A stretch of DNA of 42,389 bases from an uncultured Psychrosphaera sp. (GTDB lineage Bacteria > Pseudomonadota > Gammaproteobacteria > Enterobacterales > Alteromonadaceae). Where the stretch lies: contig NZ_CANMSK010000026.1 of the NCBI RefSeq assembly GCF_947500655.1, forward strand, positions 1 to 42,389, given 5' to 3'. A program made the translations under genes and the position numbers. Below are positions 16,005 through 24,425 of this stretch, piece by piece. How positions within the stretch are numbered: the first letter of the stretch is position 1; every line of letters begins with the position of its first letter. The notes below the pieces were generated by a model. It worked only from the letters and a program-made list of their open reading frames with translations, did not search any database and was not told the DNA's origin.

Positions 16005-16613
16005 TCAAAAATTATATTGAGCAGAAAAGTTAATTGAATTAATAGTTCTGCCAAAAGAATCTAGACCCGTAACGCCATCATTTTCACTAAGAGGGCCATC
16101 ATTTAACTCGTAATGAAAGCTAAGCTGGTGAGTTTTCAACTTGAAAGAATAGGTGATATTGGGAGTATTTACATAAGTATAATTTATCCCAACAGTGCCA
16201 AACAAGCTAAATGGATCATTACTTGTTGTGTTTATTGTTTTACCTTCAACATTAAACTTTTCACTATAGATTGTATTGTGAATACCTAAACCTAGAGTTA
16301 ATTCAACGCCAGTATTATCTATAGGTAAAATACCATAAGTTGTTACTCCTACAGATTCTATTTCTACGTGATCTAAAACTGAGTTGTCATTGTCATATTT
16401 ACCCCAATTAGTATATTGCAACTCAATAGAGATATAACGGTTAGGTTTAAAGCCTGCAAAAACATCCTTGCTTACGGAGCTTCGTTCTGAGCTATCATCG
16501 GTATAAAAAGCGTTTCCAATACCTAAACCGGCATACCAATTATTACGTTCAACTTCTTCTGCTAAAGATAAGCAACTGACAAAAAAAGTAGTGATGGTCA
16601 GTAATAATTTCAT
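16005..16613 (-). CDS. Small outer-membrane beta-barrel protein
   Basis: 202 residues. Signal peptide MKLLLTITTFFVSCLSLA, then NWYAGLGIGNAFY, VFAGFKPNRYISIELQYTNWG, VGVTTYGILPI, VELTLGLGIHN, LFGTVGINYTYV and a final INFSAQYNF. This pattern of about eight amphipathic strands ending in aromatic-x-F is the OmpA-like/OMP_b-brl 8-strand barrel. The length fits a barrel alone, without a peptidoglycan-binding domain. The role is unknown. It is divergent from the RCC1-repeat lipoprotein gene. Confidence 0.82.
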   Translation of the reverse strand: MKLLLTITTFFVSCLSLAEEVERNNWYAGLGIGNAFYTDDSSERSSVSKDVFAGFKPNRYISIELQYTNWGKYDNDNSVLDHVEIESVGVTTYGILPIDNTGVELTLGLGIHNTIYSEKFNVEGKTINTTSNDPFSLFGTVGINYTYVNTPNITYSFKLKTHQLSFHYELNDGPLSENDGVTGLDSFGRTINSINFSAQYNF

Positions 16614-16826
16614 TTAATGTTCCTAAAAAAGTTATATATTTTTATATCGAATATATGTCATGTGTAATTTGTGTTAAAAGCTAATCAAGGTCAAGTGAAA
16701 TCAAATTATAGCGCCGTTAATATACTAAAAATGTATCACTATCGTTTTGTTATTATTCATATAATATATTAAAGTGACTCAATAAAAGTACCTTCACTTA
16801 CCATAAAAGGACGTCCTAGGATTAAA

Positions 16827-18284
16827 ATGAGTATTATAAAAAAAAGTCTAACGGCTATAATTTGTTGTTTTATTTTATCCAGTTGCATAGATGAGCATGT
16901 CACCTATATAGGAGATGTCGCTACAATCACTCCTAATTATTATGCATTTGCGGCAATTAAAACTGATGGGTCAGTTGTTGCTTGGGGTGAGCGTTCCTAT
17001 GGAGGTGATATATCTAATGTTAGTCACAAGTTAAAAACAAATGTTAGTCAAATTTTTTCTACCAAATCAGCTTTCGCTGCCCTTAAAAACGATGGCTCTG
17101 TGGTTACTTGGGGTGACTCTGACAGTGGTGGTACCGCTGAATTTTATACTTATGCTGAAAACTCTAACAGTAACGATAATTCTGAAATATTTCTGACTTC
17201 TGTAGCAGATAAATTAACAAATAATATTACCTATATTTATAGTAATGCAGCTGCATTTGCGGCTTTAAAAAATGATGGTTCAGTGGTGACATGGGGAAGT
17301 TTGAATTCTGGTGGTGGTAGCACTATAAATGGAAGAGACTCTGTTGCTGCAAAGCTTACTAATAATGTCACTAAAATATATTCTACCCTTCATGCTTTCG
17401 CTGCATTAAAAAGTGATGGTTCCGTTGTTACTTGGGGTGATAGTAGTTATGGAGGTAGCTCCCCTTCTAATTTGTTAAGTGGAAATGTTATTGATATCTA
17501 TACTAATGAAAATGTTTTTGTTGCTTTAAAATCTGACGGCTCAGTCGTTACTTGGGGAAATGCTGAGAATGGTGGAGATAAAGGCATCTACAGTTATATC
17601 AATAATGAGACAATATTATCAGGTGATGTTACAAACGAGTTATCAAGTAATATTGTTAATATTTTATCAACAAATAAATTTTTTGCCGCTGTGAAAACAG
17701 ATGGTTCCGTTATTTTTTGGGGAACTGTTGGCGATATTGCAGAGGTTGCAGATCAGTTAATTAACGATGTTAGTAATGTATATGCCTTTGAATATGCTTT
17801 TGCCGCATTAAAGACAGATGGCTCAGCTGTTTTTTGGAAAAATTCAAAAACCGAGTATTATTATGCAACTGAAGAAGACATTGATTTTGTAGAAAACGCT
17901 TCAAGTATACTTGGTAATGACATAGTAGATATTTACTCGACTAATGAATTCTACTTTCGAGATTTTACGGTTTTAAAAGCAGATGGTAGCCTTTTCACTT
18001 GGGGAAATTATAACTTGAGTGAAGCCGATGAAGCCATTATCAATGATAACGATATAGGTATTAATAAAATTTCACACTATGTTACTAGTCCCTATACTGA
18101 TATGGATGACTATGTCGCTTTAAAAAGTGATGGCTCTGTTATTACTTGGGATAGTAATTCAGTAGGCTTTCAAGATGCTGAAATGGCAAATTTTCTAGCA
18201 AGCGGTGTCGTAGAGATATATTCAAACAATAATCTTTTTGTTGCTTTAAAAGAAAATGGTTTAGCGATTACTTGGATGGATTAA
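16827..18284 (+). CDS. Lipoprotein with ten RCC1-like repeats
   Basis: 485 residues. Signal peptide with lipobox ILSSC (C20) predicts a lipid anchor. The rest holds ten copies of a motif close to FAALKxDGSVVTWGxxxxGG, spaced about 40-60 residues apart. The first five are well conserved; later ones decay (SAVFWKN, SLFTWGN, SVITWDS, LAITWMD). This is the RCC1/alpha-tubulin-suppressor-like repeat that forms a beta-propeller used for protein binding. Bacterial members are often extracellular and repeat number can vary. No catalytic domain is attached. The stop codon lies at the edge of a dispersed repeat A copy. Confidence 0.85.
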   Translation: MSIIKKSLTAIICCFILSSCIDEHVTYIGDVATITPNYYAFAAIKTDGSVVAWGERSYGGDISNVSHKLKTNVSQIFSTKSAFAALKNDGSVVTWGDSDSGGTAEFYTYAENSNSNDNSEIFLTSVADKLTNNITYIYSNAAAFAALKNDGSVVTWGSLNSGGGSTINGRDSVAAKLTNNVTKIYSTLHAFAALKSDGSVVTWGDSSYGGSSPSNLLSGNVIDIYTNENVFVALKSDGSVVTWGNAENGGDKGIYSYINNETILSGDVTNELSSNIVNILSTNKFFAAVKTDGSVIFWGTVGDIAEVADQLINDVSNVYAFEYAFAALKTDGSAVFWKNSKTEYYYATEEDIDFVENASSILGNDIVDIYSTNEFYFRDFTVLKADGSLFTWGNYNLSEADEAIINDNDIGINKISHYVTSPYTDMDDYVALKSDGSVITWDSNSVGFQDAEMANFLASGVVEIYSNNNLFVALKENGLAITWMD

Positions 18285-18447
18285 TTTAAATACAACAAGG
18301 ACACCCACTCTAATTTTCAAAAACAAATAAGTCAATTGAGTAGCAACGAACCGCAGGTTCGCGTTTTTGCTTTAAAGTCTCCATCACAAAATTACTTTGT
18401 TAGATATTGTTTTTGATGAAATTCGAAGCATGGATGCTGAGAAAGGA
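18277..18447 (+). repeat. Dispersed repeat A (copy 2) with CATGGATG palindrome
   Basis: Begins at the lipoprotein stop: ATTAATTTAAATACAACA, then GGACACCCACTCTAATTTTC, AAAAACAAATAAGTCAATTG, CGAACCGCAGGTTCG, and on to ATTCGAAGCATGGATGCTGA and GAAAGGA. The same series occurs at 28330-28482. AGCATGGATGCT (18427-18438) is a palindrome around GG; CGAACCgcaGGTTCG is a second small one. The remainder up to 18616 has no gene. Confidence 0.8.
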
Positions 18448-18616
18448 CTATTTGTTCACATCAATAATACAGATGGGTGTCTGCATTATACCTTTATCAA
18501 CTACCTCGATTATCTGGTGACTAAACGCTTTTTATTTCTTTCCTTCCAATAGTTTTGTAATGTTGCTTTCTTGTACTTACCCTTTTTACTTACATTTCCT
18601 TCTAGGTGGAATATCA

Positions 18617-21310
18617 ATGATAGCGAATCGACTAATTATAGCGGTGTCCATGTGCCTTTTGGCCGTCACAGCTCATGTTAATGCCAACACAAGTAATACC
18701 GACTCTATGTGGCCTGGTACAACGTACGACGCCAAAATACCAACGTTTAAGCAAGTGCTCGGCTACGATGTTGGCGAACGCATTGCTAACCACCAAGAAA
18801 TGCGTCGTTATTTTGACGCCTTACAAAAAGCGGCTCCAGATCGTATGAAACTGTTTAACTACGCCACCAGCTGGGAAGGACGACAGCTAATATATGTAGT
18901 AATTGGTAAAGCTGAGAATATAAAAGCCTTAGATGATATTACCGCCCAAACTCAAGCTTTAGCGGACCCAAGAGTTACCAGTAAAAAACAAGCAGATAAG
19001 ATCATTAAAAATCTTCCTGCGTCTGTCTGGTTACAACATGCCGTGCATGGCAATGAAATAAGTACAACAGATGCTGCCATGTTTACCGCTTATCATTTAT
19101 TGGCAGCGCAGAATCAAAGCACCAATAAAAACATCCTCGACAACACGCTAGTATTTATTGACCCGTTACAAAATCCAGATGGACGCGAGCGTTTTGTCTC
19201 TCGTTATTACGCTACCGCAGGCATGCAACACAGTGCCGACAGATTAAGTGCCGAACATAACGAGCCTTGGCCACGAGGACGTGTAAACCATTATTTTTTT
19301 GATATGAACCGAGATTGGCTGGCGCTAACTCAACCTGAGACTCAAGGCAAAGTGAGTGCCATCAATAAACACAAACCTCAGGTAGTGATTGATTTGCATG
19401 AAATGGGGGGCGATCAGTCATTTTATTTTGCTCCAGCGGCACAACCGTTCAATCCATTTATGACTAAAACGCAAATAGACAACATGGATGCAATTGGTCG
19501 TAACCATGCTAAGCACTTTGATAAATTTGGACACGACTATTTTACTCGTGAGATTTTTGATGCCTTTTACCCAGGATATGGTGACAGCTGGCCGGTATTT
19601 TATGGTGCGTCTGCCTCCACTTATGAAGTAGGTTCTTCTCGTGGCCATTTATTTGAAAAGAAAACTGGCGACACTCTTACATACCTTAACACTGTTCAAA
19701 AAAACTTTATTGCAGCTATCTCTACCGCAGAAGGTACAGCCAATGCCCGTAAGAAAATACTTTCTGACTTTTATCAATATCAGCGTAATGCAATTGCAGC
19801 AGGTAAAAAGAGTGAAGAAAGAGTGTACATTATGCCAAGCGACAAAAACCGTGAAGGCAACCATAGATTAGCAACATTAATGGCTAAACATGGCGTTGAG
19901 GTTCAACAGGCCACCGCTAACTTTAAAGCTTGCGGCGTAAATTATAAAGCAGGTAGTTACTTTATTGATACTGCACAGCCACGCGGTTTGTTTGTTAAAA
20001 CAACCTTTACTGATCAAGTTGATATTGATGAAGACTTTATTAAAGAGCAAGAAAGACGAAGAGCTCGCAATTTAAATGATCAAATTTACGATGTAACGGG
20101 TTGGTCGTTGCCTAAAATGTTTAATGTCGACACCCAAACCTGTGATGATCAAATTAAAGTTGCCAGCAATAAAGTAAATCAAGAACAACACTTAGTTGGT
20201 AAGGTTATTAATCCAAATGCTAGCGTAGCTTATTTGGTAGCTTGGGGCGATATGGCTTCAGCAAGATTTTTAACCGCAGCATTACAAGCTGGCATTAACT
20301 TAAAAAGTGCCGATGAAGCTTTTGTTCTTAACGGTAAGTCAAGTTATCCAGCTGGCAGCTTAGTGATTGAAACACGCTTAAATGACGATACTTTACTAAC
20401 AAAGATTAACAACATAGCCAAACAGACTGGCGCTATTGTTGAAGGCGTTAACACCAGCTGGGTAACTGAAGGCCCAAGCTTTGGAAGCGGAAAATCAGTT
20501 CCCATGATAGCTCCAAAAATTGCAATTGCTTGGGATACTCCAACGTCTGAGCTAAGTGCCGGTAACACCCGTTTTGTGATTGAACGTCAACTTGGCTACC
20601 CTGTCACGGCTATTCGTACACCAGTGCTGGCATGGGCAGATTTAAGTGACTATCAAGTTCTTATTTTACCAGAGGGGAACTATCAAAGAGCATTAGGCAA
20701 GTCTGGTGCAGAAAACCTAAAACGTTGGGTGCAAAACGGCGGTACATTAATAGCCTTAGGCAGCGCTAACCGTTTTACCTCCAATGCTGAATATGGCTTG
20801 TTAGACATTAAACGTGAAAACGCATTCCGCAAAGATAAACCAAGCTCAGATGATGATAGTGAAAACAAGGTAGCAGGACAGTTATTTAAGTCTCAAAGCG
20901 ATTTAGCTAAATCAATTATTGAAGATGAAACCTCCCCTGACTATGTAGCTGGAGTGCTGGCAAATATTGAAGTAGATCAAGAACATTGGCTCACTGCGGG
21001 TGTAGACAAACAGTTAGTTACCGTTGCCTACGGTAGAGATATTTACACGCCAATCACATTAAACTCTGGCAAAAATTTAGCTTGGTTTGCAGCAAAAGAT
21101 GAAGTGCTAGCAAGCGGTTATTTGTGGGAACAAAATAAAGCGCAACTGGCTTATAAACCACTGTTGGTTCATCAACCTCAAGGTAAAGGCATGGTCATTG
21201 GTTTCACTCAATCACCAACCTACCGCGCTTACTTAGAAGGCATGAACCTGCTATTAACCAATACCATTTTCCGTGCAGCTGCTCATGCACAAAGTGGCAG
21301 AAATAACTAA
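18617..21310 (+). CDS. Secreted M14-family zinc carboxypeptidase
   Basis: 897 residues with signal peptide (MIANRLIIAVSMCLLAVTAHVNA). The peptidase domain spans about residues 55-390: zinc ligands H144 and E147 in HGNE and H261 in DLHEMGG, with substrate-carboxylate binding region QNPDGRERF (185-193) and FFDMNRDW (227-234). About 500 C-terminal residues follow, including a glutamine-amidotransferase-like stretch (YQVLILPEGNYQ..LKRWVQNGGTLIALGSA), as seen in large marine M14 peptidases. The start at 18617 is chosen for the GGTGGA upstream and the signal peptide that follows; an upstream ATG at 18560 would add 19 residues. Probably digests external peptides. Confidence 0.9.
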   Translation: MIANRLIIAVSMCLLAVTAHVNANTSNTDSMWPGTTYDAKIPTFKQVLGYDVGERIANHQEMRRYFDALQKAAPDRMKLFNYATSWEGRQLIYVVIGKAENIKALDDITAQTQALADPRVTSKKQADKIIKNLPASVWLQHAVHGNEISTTDAAMFTAYHLLAAQNQSTNKNILDNTLVFIDPLQNPDGRERFVSRYYATAGMQHSADRLSAEHNEPWPRGRVNHYFFDMNRDWLALTQPETQGKVSAINKHKPQVVIDLHEMGGDQSFYFAPAAQPFNPFMTKTQIDNMDAIGRNHAKHFDKFGHDYFTREIFDAFYPGYGDSWPVFYGASASTYEVGSSRGHLFEKKTGDTLTYLNTVQKNFIAAISTAEGTANARKKILSDFYQYQRNAIAAGKKSEERVYIMPSDKNREGNHRLATLMAKHGVEVQQATANFKACGVNYKAGSYFIDTAQPRGLFVKTTFTDQVDIDEDFIKEQERRRARNLNDQIYDVTGWSLPKMFNVDTQTCDDQIKVASNKVNQEQHLVGKVINPNASVAYLVAWGDMASARFLTAALQAGINLKSADEAFVLNGKSSYPAGSLVIETRLNDDTLLTKINNIAKQTGAIVEGVNTSWVTEGPSFGSGKSVPMIAPKIAIAWDTPTSELSAGNTRFVIERQLGYPVTAIRTPVLAWADLSDYQVLILPEGNYQRALGKSGAENLKRWVQNGGTLIALGSANRFTSNAEYGLLDIKRENAFRKDKPSSDDDSENKVAGQLFKSQSDLAKSIIEDETSPDYVAGVLANIEVDQEHWLTAGVDKQLVTVAYGRDIYTPITLNSGKNLAWFAAKDEVLASGYLWEQNKAQLAYKPLLVHQPQGKGMVIGFTQSPTYRAYLEGMNLLLTNTIFRAAAHAQSGRNN

Positions 21311-21332
21311 CAACACATTAGCCATTCAATTC

Positions 21333-21366
21333 TGTCCCGTGCATTAGTTGCCTAATGCACAGGACA
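21333..21366. terminator. Strong stem-loop after the M14 peptidase gene
   Basis: TGTCC-c-GTGCATTAG (21333-21347) pairs with CTAATGCAC-a-GGACA (21352-21366): 14 pairs with one mismatch, loop of four. It lacks a clean T-run on either strand, so it may stabilise the mRNA end rather than terminate. Confidence 0.55.
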
Positions 21367-21383
21367 TTTAAAGTGAACACCGC

Positions 21384-21413
21384 ATTAAAGTGGCTGTCCA
21401 TTTTATCTTATTA
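21384..21413 (+). repeat. Dispersed repeat D, copy 1
   Basis: ATTAAAGTGGCTGTCCATTT followed by TATCTTATTAA. Nearly the same sequence occurs in the same orientation at 23619-23650. The two copies bracket 21.4-23.6 kb. Confidence 0.7.
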
Positions 21414-21415
21414 AC

Positions 21416-21967
21416 TTATTTTGCTGGTTGAGGTAGCTTTTTCCCTCGAAGTAAATTATGACAAATGACCCAAAAATCAACTTTTTTTACTTTCCCCAAA
21501 CGACCTTCTAATGGGTAAGCACTCTCAGTATGGAACCTCATTTTCCCTCGCTCTTTCCAAACCCTATAAACAACTTGATAATCGACCACTGAGCCATCGC
21601 TTCTAGATATTTTACAACTACAATACCTACTATAACCTCCGTGGTAACAGAATTGTTCTGGCAAGGTTTTAACTATCTCAGGTAAATTCTTAGATAATTC
21701 AAAACGGATCTCATCAAAAACTCTTTCATCTGATGGATAAGGGTAAATAAACGCAGGCTCAACGTTTTCAGTCTGTTTTATACTTCGAGTAAATACATGA
21801 TGTGAGAAGGTGAAATAGAGGGTATAACTTTCGTTACGTTTAGGATGGGTAAATATATGTTTGCAAGCATTTAAGTGATCAAGATTATATTCTTCATCAG
21901 AAAAATTGAAGCTTTTCCATTGTTGAACTTCATAATCAGGAAGATTAAATAGTTTCTTTTTTGCCAT
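21416..21967 (-). CDS. Hypothetical protein behind a structured leader
   Basis: 183 residues, basic, no signal peptide or membrane segment. Aromatic- and histidine-rich (CKHIFTHPKRNESYTLYFTF, CYHGGYSRYCSCKISRSDGS). The C-terminal VVYRVWKERGKMRFHTESAYP faintly recalls small RNase toxin folds of the barnase/EndoU/RelE group, but this is only a resemblance. The gene has a near-consensus promoter 163-190 bases upstream and a long hairpin-rich leader ending in a terminator-like stem. This suggests regulation by, or partnership with, that RNA. No gene family is recognised with confidence. Confidence 0.62.
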   Translation of the reverse strand: MAKKKLFNLPDYEVQQWKSFNFSDEEYNLDHLNACKHIFTHPKRNESYTLYFTFSHHVFTRSIKQTENVEPAFIYPYPSDERVFDEIRFELSKNLPEIVKTLPEQFCYHGGYSRYCSCKISRSDGSVVDYQVVYRVWKERGKMRFHTESAYPLEGRLGKVKKVDFWVICHNLLRGKKLPQPAK

Positions 21968-22128
21968 TCAACGACTTTATCCTTTAGCCAGAAATAACAA
22001 AGGCTCCATCTAGGGAGCCTTCGCCAAGATAAATCTTGGATTCAGAACGTCATTACCGGGCACAGCCTCGACCTCATAGAGGTTACGTGATGTCATGTAA
22101 ATAACATGTCTGCTACATCAATAACAAA
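21968..22128 (-). promoter_or_regulatory. Structured RNA leader or small RNA upstream of the 183-residue gene
   Basis: Reading the minus strand: a stem near 22096-22110 (ACATGTtatttACATG-type), ACCTC/GAGGT (22070-22083), CCAAGAT/ATCTTGG (22024-22039), and last AAGGCTCC/GGAGCCTT (22000-22021) followed by TTGTTATTT. The final stem with its U-rich tail looks like an intrinsic terminator 33 bases before the start codon. Part of the transcripts would therefore end as a ~120-base RNA. No tandem repeats are obvious in it. Confidence 0.55.
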
Positions 22129-22129
22129 A

Positions 22130-22157
22130 AGTATACTTAAGTAAGCACAAAGATCAA
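22130..22157 (-). promoter_or_regulatory. Minus-strand promoter for the leader and 183-residue gene
   Basis: On the minus strand TTGATC (22157-22152) and TATACT (22135-22130) are separated by 16 bases. This is close to the sigma-70 consensus and places the start point near 22123. Confidence 0.65.
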
Positions 22158-22270
22158 CCGTTCTTTAAAGTTATTATAAAACCTTAGTTTTGAAATAACG
22201 ATAGCGTGCACTCTAAACATACAAGCGGGAGGCTCTTTTATTTAGCTAACCTTACAGGATTGTTTTTGGG

Positions 22271-22300
22271 TTTAATTTAAACCTGACCCGTTTTGTTTTT
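22271..22300 (+). repeat. Module-boundary repeat B1
   Basis: TTTAATTTAAACCTGACCCG followed by TTTTGTTTTT. First of a same-orientation series (B1-B9). It sits directly before the stump of a relE gene. Confidence 0.85.
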
Positions 22301-22307
22301 ATTTCTC

Positions 22308-22340
22308 CAAAAGCAAAAATTCCCAACAAAGCAACACTAG
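22308..22340 (+). pseudogene. Stump of a third relE copy (last ten codons)
   Basis: Codons for QKQKFPTKQH and a TAG stop match the end of both intact relE genes (QKQKFPAKQH). The shared sequence continues past the stop (CTAAATTCTACCTTCTTAAG) into repeat B2, as it does after the intact copies. Everything upstream of this point in the gene, and its relB, is missing: the stump abuts repeat B1. This looks like deletion of a former relBE module. Confidence 0.85.
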
Positions 22341-22360
22341 CTAAATTCTACCTTCTTAAG

Positions 22361-22390
22361 TTTAATTTAACCCTGACCCGTTTTGTTTTA
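22361..22390 (+). repeat. Module-boundary repeat B2
   Basis: TTTAATTTAACCCTGACCCG followed by TTTTGTTTTA. It lies between the relE stump and the promoter region of the first intact relBE pair. Confidence 0.85.
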
Positions 22391-22454
22391 GTTGTCATAA
22401 CCAAACATCAGTGCTAACGTTTGTACACACACCATAGATTTAAGGTAAGTTCTA

Positions 22455-22730
22455 ATGGATGCACGTATTCAATTTAGAGTTGATGAAGAAACGAAACGTT
22501 TAGCGCAATTAATGGCAGAAAGCCAAGGGCGTACTTTAAGTGACGCATGCCGAGAGTTAACAGAAAGCTTAGCCGCTGAGCAACGAAAGTCTATGAGTCA
22601 CGACACATGGTTGTTAGAAGAAGTAAACGCAGCATTTGAAAAGTTTGATGCTGGTGAAGCTAACTTTGTTGAGCATAATGATGCTAAAAATCAAATGGAA
22701 GCTAGAAAGATGAAGATCAGGAACAAATGA
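22455..22730 (+). CDS. relB: RelB/DinJ-family antitoxin, copy 1
   Basis: 91 residues. The N-terminal MDARIQFRVDEETKRLAQLM is a ribbon-helix-helix DNA-binding domain; the rest (about 45-91) is helical, charged and neutralises the toxin. It overlaps relE by ATGA. Ribosome site AAGGTAAG. The ~65 bases upstream (from GTTGTCATAACC) are almost identical to those of copy 2 and should contain the autoregulated promoter. Differs from copy 2 at only three residues (V/I at 9, an N/S and an F/L). Confidence 0.92.
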   Translation: MDARIQFRVDEETKRLAQLMAESQGRTLSDACRELTESLAAEQRKSMSHDTWLLEEVNAAFEKFDAGEANFVEHNDAKNQMEARKMKIRNK

Positions 22731-23011
22731 TACTTTGGGAAGAACAATCATTAAATGATAGAGAAAAGATATTTGAATTCCTATACCACTTCAATCCCAT
22801 AGCGGCTGAGAAAACAGACCAAATAATTGAGTCAAAAGTAGAAAACTCATTTGAACAGCCTTTAATGGGCGTTAAAAGAGAGTTATTTAAAGGACGCTTA
22901 TTAATCATTCCCGAAGTATCTATGATCATATCTTATTTGGTTGACGGTAAAAATATCCAAGTCATGCGCGTTTTACACCAAAAGCAAAAATTCCCAGCAA
23001 AGCAACACTAG
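22727..23011 (+). CDS. relE: RelE/ParE-superfamily toxin, copy 1
   Basis: 94 residues, usual size for the family, with the C-terminal strand VMRVLHQKQKFP that carries RelE/YafQ-type catalytic residues. RelE toxins cleave mRNA in the ribosome; ParE relatives act on gyrase. The arginine-histidine pair R83/H86-like near the C-terminus favours an RNase, but this is inference. Translationally coupled to relB. Differs from copy 2 at five residues. Confidence 0.9.
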   Translation: MILWEEQSLNDREKIFEFLYHFNPIAAEKTDQIIESKVENSFEQPLMGVKRELFKGRLLIIPEVSMIISYLVDGKNIQVMRVLHQKQKFPAKQH

Positions 23012-23030
23012 CTCAATTCTAACTTCTTAA

Positions 23031-23057
23031 GTTAATTTAACAGTGGCCTGTTTTATT
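23031..23057 (+). repeat. Module-boundary repeat B3 (diverged)
   Basis: GTTAATTTAACAGTGGCCTG followed by TTTTATT, at the same distance after the relE stop as B2 and B8 follow theirs. The core is altered (GTGGCCTG for CTGACCCG). Confidence 0.7.
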
Positions 23058-23146
23058 CTGTTCGGCAGTTTTTAACACAATAAAGCAACTCCAGTTAACA
23101 GGCGGAGCCTACTTATTTGAGACACTTTAATTTGTGGGGATCGTAC

Positions 23147-23167
23147 AGGTTCTGACCCCATTGATTT
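23147..23167 (+). repeat. Module-boundary repeat C1
   Basis: GGTTCTGACCCCATTGATTT. A variant of the B core (CTGACCCC) that recurs at 23597-23615. The pair brackets the 130-residue gene. Confidence 0.75.
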
Positions 23168-23558
23168 ATCTAACACCAAATTGAGGTTTTAGGTACTTCA
23201 TTGAAGTTAAGTCTAGCTTGATTCGAAAACTAGGTAAGCTATTACAATCAACTACAAATGATATAAAACCCTGATTATACTCTTGAACCCACGCAACCTT
23301 ACTTTGATACTTACAAACACTCCCTTTGTAATCAGGGTGAACAAATACGGGAATATCATTAACTTTAATGCCTTCCATATCAAAAATTTCACCAAGACAC
23401 TGATCAAAATAACAATATTTAGAAAATAAGCACAATATCACTTCCCTCTCTGGAACATGAAAATAGTGATTATCAGCCAATATAGGTGTAAACTGAATAT
23501 CTTTTCGCGTCCCTTTTAAATCTAGCCAATTCTCACCATTATATGCAACTCTACCCAT
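23166..23558 (-). CDS. Hypothetical protein in a C-repeat-bounded module
   Basis: 130 residues, no signal peptide or membrane helix. Several cysteines and aromatic residues (CLFSKYCYFDQC) and a beta-rich C-terminal half. No family is recognised. Its last codons abut repeat C1 and its start lies 39 bases from repeat C2, so the gene fills the module exactly. Confidence 0.6.
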   Translation of the reverse strand: MGRVAYNGENWLDLKGTRKDIQFTPILADNHYFHVPEREVILCLFSKYCYFDQCLGEIFDMEGIKVNDIPVFVHPDYKGSVCKYQSKVAWVQEYNQGFISFVVDCNSLPSFRIKLDLTSMKYLKPQFGVR

Positions 23559-23596
23559 AACTTACTCTCTCTAATTTAATCTATAGGTAAATCAAG

Positions 23597-23650
23597 TGTT
23601 CTGACCCCATTGATTATGAATAAAAGTGGCTGTCCATTTTATTTCATTAA
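23597..23650 (+). repeat. Repeat C2 followed by repeat D, copy 2
   Basis: GTTCTGACCCCATTGATTAT, then AATAAAAGTGGCTGTCCATT and TTATTTCATTAA. C2 matches C1 at 23147; the second part matches repeat D at 21384-21413. B4 follows at once. Confidence 0.75.
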
Positions 23651-23677
23651 GTTAATTTAACCATGACCCGTTTTATT
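23651..23677 (+). repeat. Module-boundary repeat B4
   Basis: GTTAATTTAACCATGACCCG followed by TTTTATT. It encodes the last six codons and the stop of the minus-strand gene 23657-24181. Confidence 0.85.
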
Positions 23678-24181
23678 CGAATGGGTGTCTCTTTCATTTC
23701 TTTTTATTATTTTAACAATGTAATTTTTTGAGTTTCTTTTAATGTAAGATACTTTTAAACAACGCCCGTTAATAATAACTCCATCATTAAAATGTCTATT
23801 GGCGAAATACCACTCACTCGTAGCTATATCGTTATAATTGAATCGAACACCTTCAATTTTAAAACTTTCGTCTCTACTATTTACTTTCTTAGTTTCATAA
23901 TCCTCAATACACCCACTTATTGAATGTACATTTCCGCTAGCTATTAAATTAGTAACTTCACTATATTTATTATAATGACTTACTTTTCCTATTAAGATAA
24001 ATAAGGCTAACAAAGCCAGCATAAGCGTTACTGTTTTTTCAGGCAATGAAACCACCTTAAAAAACAAAATTCTAAATTTGGGGGAAATCTTTATAAATAC
24101 CAGTAAAAAAACAATTAAAAAAGCAACAAAAAAACCTTCTAATGGAAATGAAATATTACTTTCAAAGTACACTTGTTTCAT
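23657..24181 (-). CDS. Membrane protein of unknown function; C-terminus encoded by repeat B4
   Basis: 174 residues. Two hydrophobic segments (about 13-31 and 48-65) are followed by a soluble domain (VHSISGCIEDYETKKV..SFKIEGVRFNYNDIATSEWYFANRHFNDGVIINGRCLKVSYI). This small beta domain occurs in assorted cassette-type proteins, but no function is known to me. The final NKTGHG and stop come from repeat B4. The start at 24181 has AGGG eight bases upstream; a GTG at 24190 is an alternative. Confidence 0.65.
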   Translation of the reverse strand: MKQVYFESNISFPLEGFFVAFLIVFLLVFIKISPKFRILFFKVVSLPEKTVTLMLALLALFILIGKVSHYNKYSEVTNLIASGNVHSISGCIEDYETKKVNSRDESFKIEGVRFNYNDIATSEWYFANRHFNDGVIINGRCLKVSYIKRNSKNYIVKIIKRNERDTHSNKTGHG

Positions 24182-24287
24182 CAGAATCACCCTAAGTTAA
24201 AAACAATCAAGAGGCGTAGTAGTTACTTCCATAAAACCAGCTCCATCTTCATAGTTAAATCCATAAGATGTTAAAATATAACATGAA

Positions 24288-24330
24288 CACCTACTCTAAT
24301 TTATTTAAATTAACTCTGACCCGTTTTATT
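24288..24330 (+). repeat. Repeat A fragment plus boundary repeat B5
   Basis: GAACACCTACTCTAATTTAT is a shortened repeat A, continuing TTAAATTAACTCTGACCCG and TTTTATT (B5). A and B are thus joined here. Bases 24338-24372 then resemble, inverted, the segment 29515-29555 (AATCGGGAGG/CCTCCCGATT). Confidence 0.75.
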
Positions 24331-24388
24331 ATATTTTATACAGATGTTTTAAATCGGGAGGAAAAGCAAAGCAAAAGCTAAAAACAAC

Positions 24389-24419
24389 AAAGCCCAATAG
24401 CTAACGCTACTGGGCTTTT
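24389..24419. terminator. Terminator of the lipoprotein module
   Basis: AAAGCCCAATAGC (24389-24401) pairs with GCTACTGGGCTTT (24406-24418) with one mismatch and loop TAAC; T-runs on both strands. It lies 3' of the minus-strand lipoprotein gene. Confidence 0.75.
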
Positions 24420-24425
24420 ATCTGG

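Noticed and set aside
18560..18616. Longer N-terminus for the M14 peptidase
   Set aside because: The extra 19 residues place a second hydrophobic stretch before the signal peptide, and the good ribosome site serves the ATG at 18617.
21968..22130. Type III toxin-antitoxin (ToxIN-like) assignment
   Set aside because: The leader has hairpins and a terminator, but no tandem repeats, and the protein has no recognisable ToxN, CptN or TenpN features. Kept only as a question.
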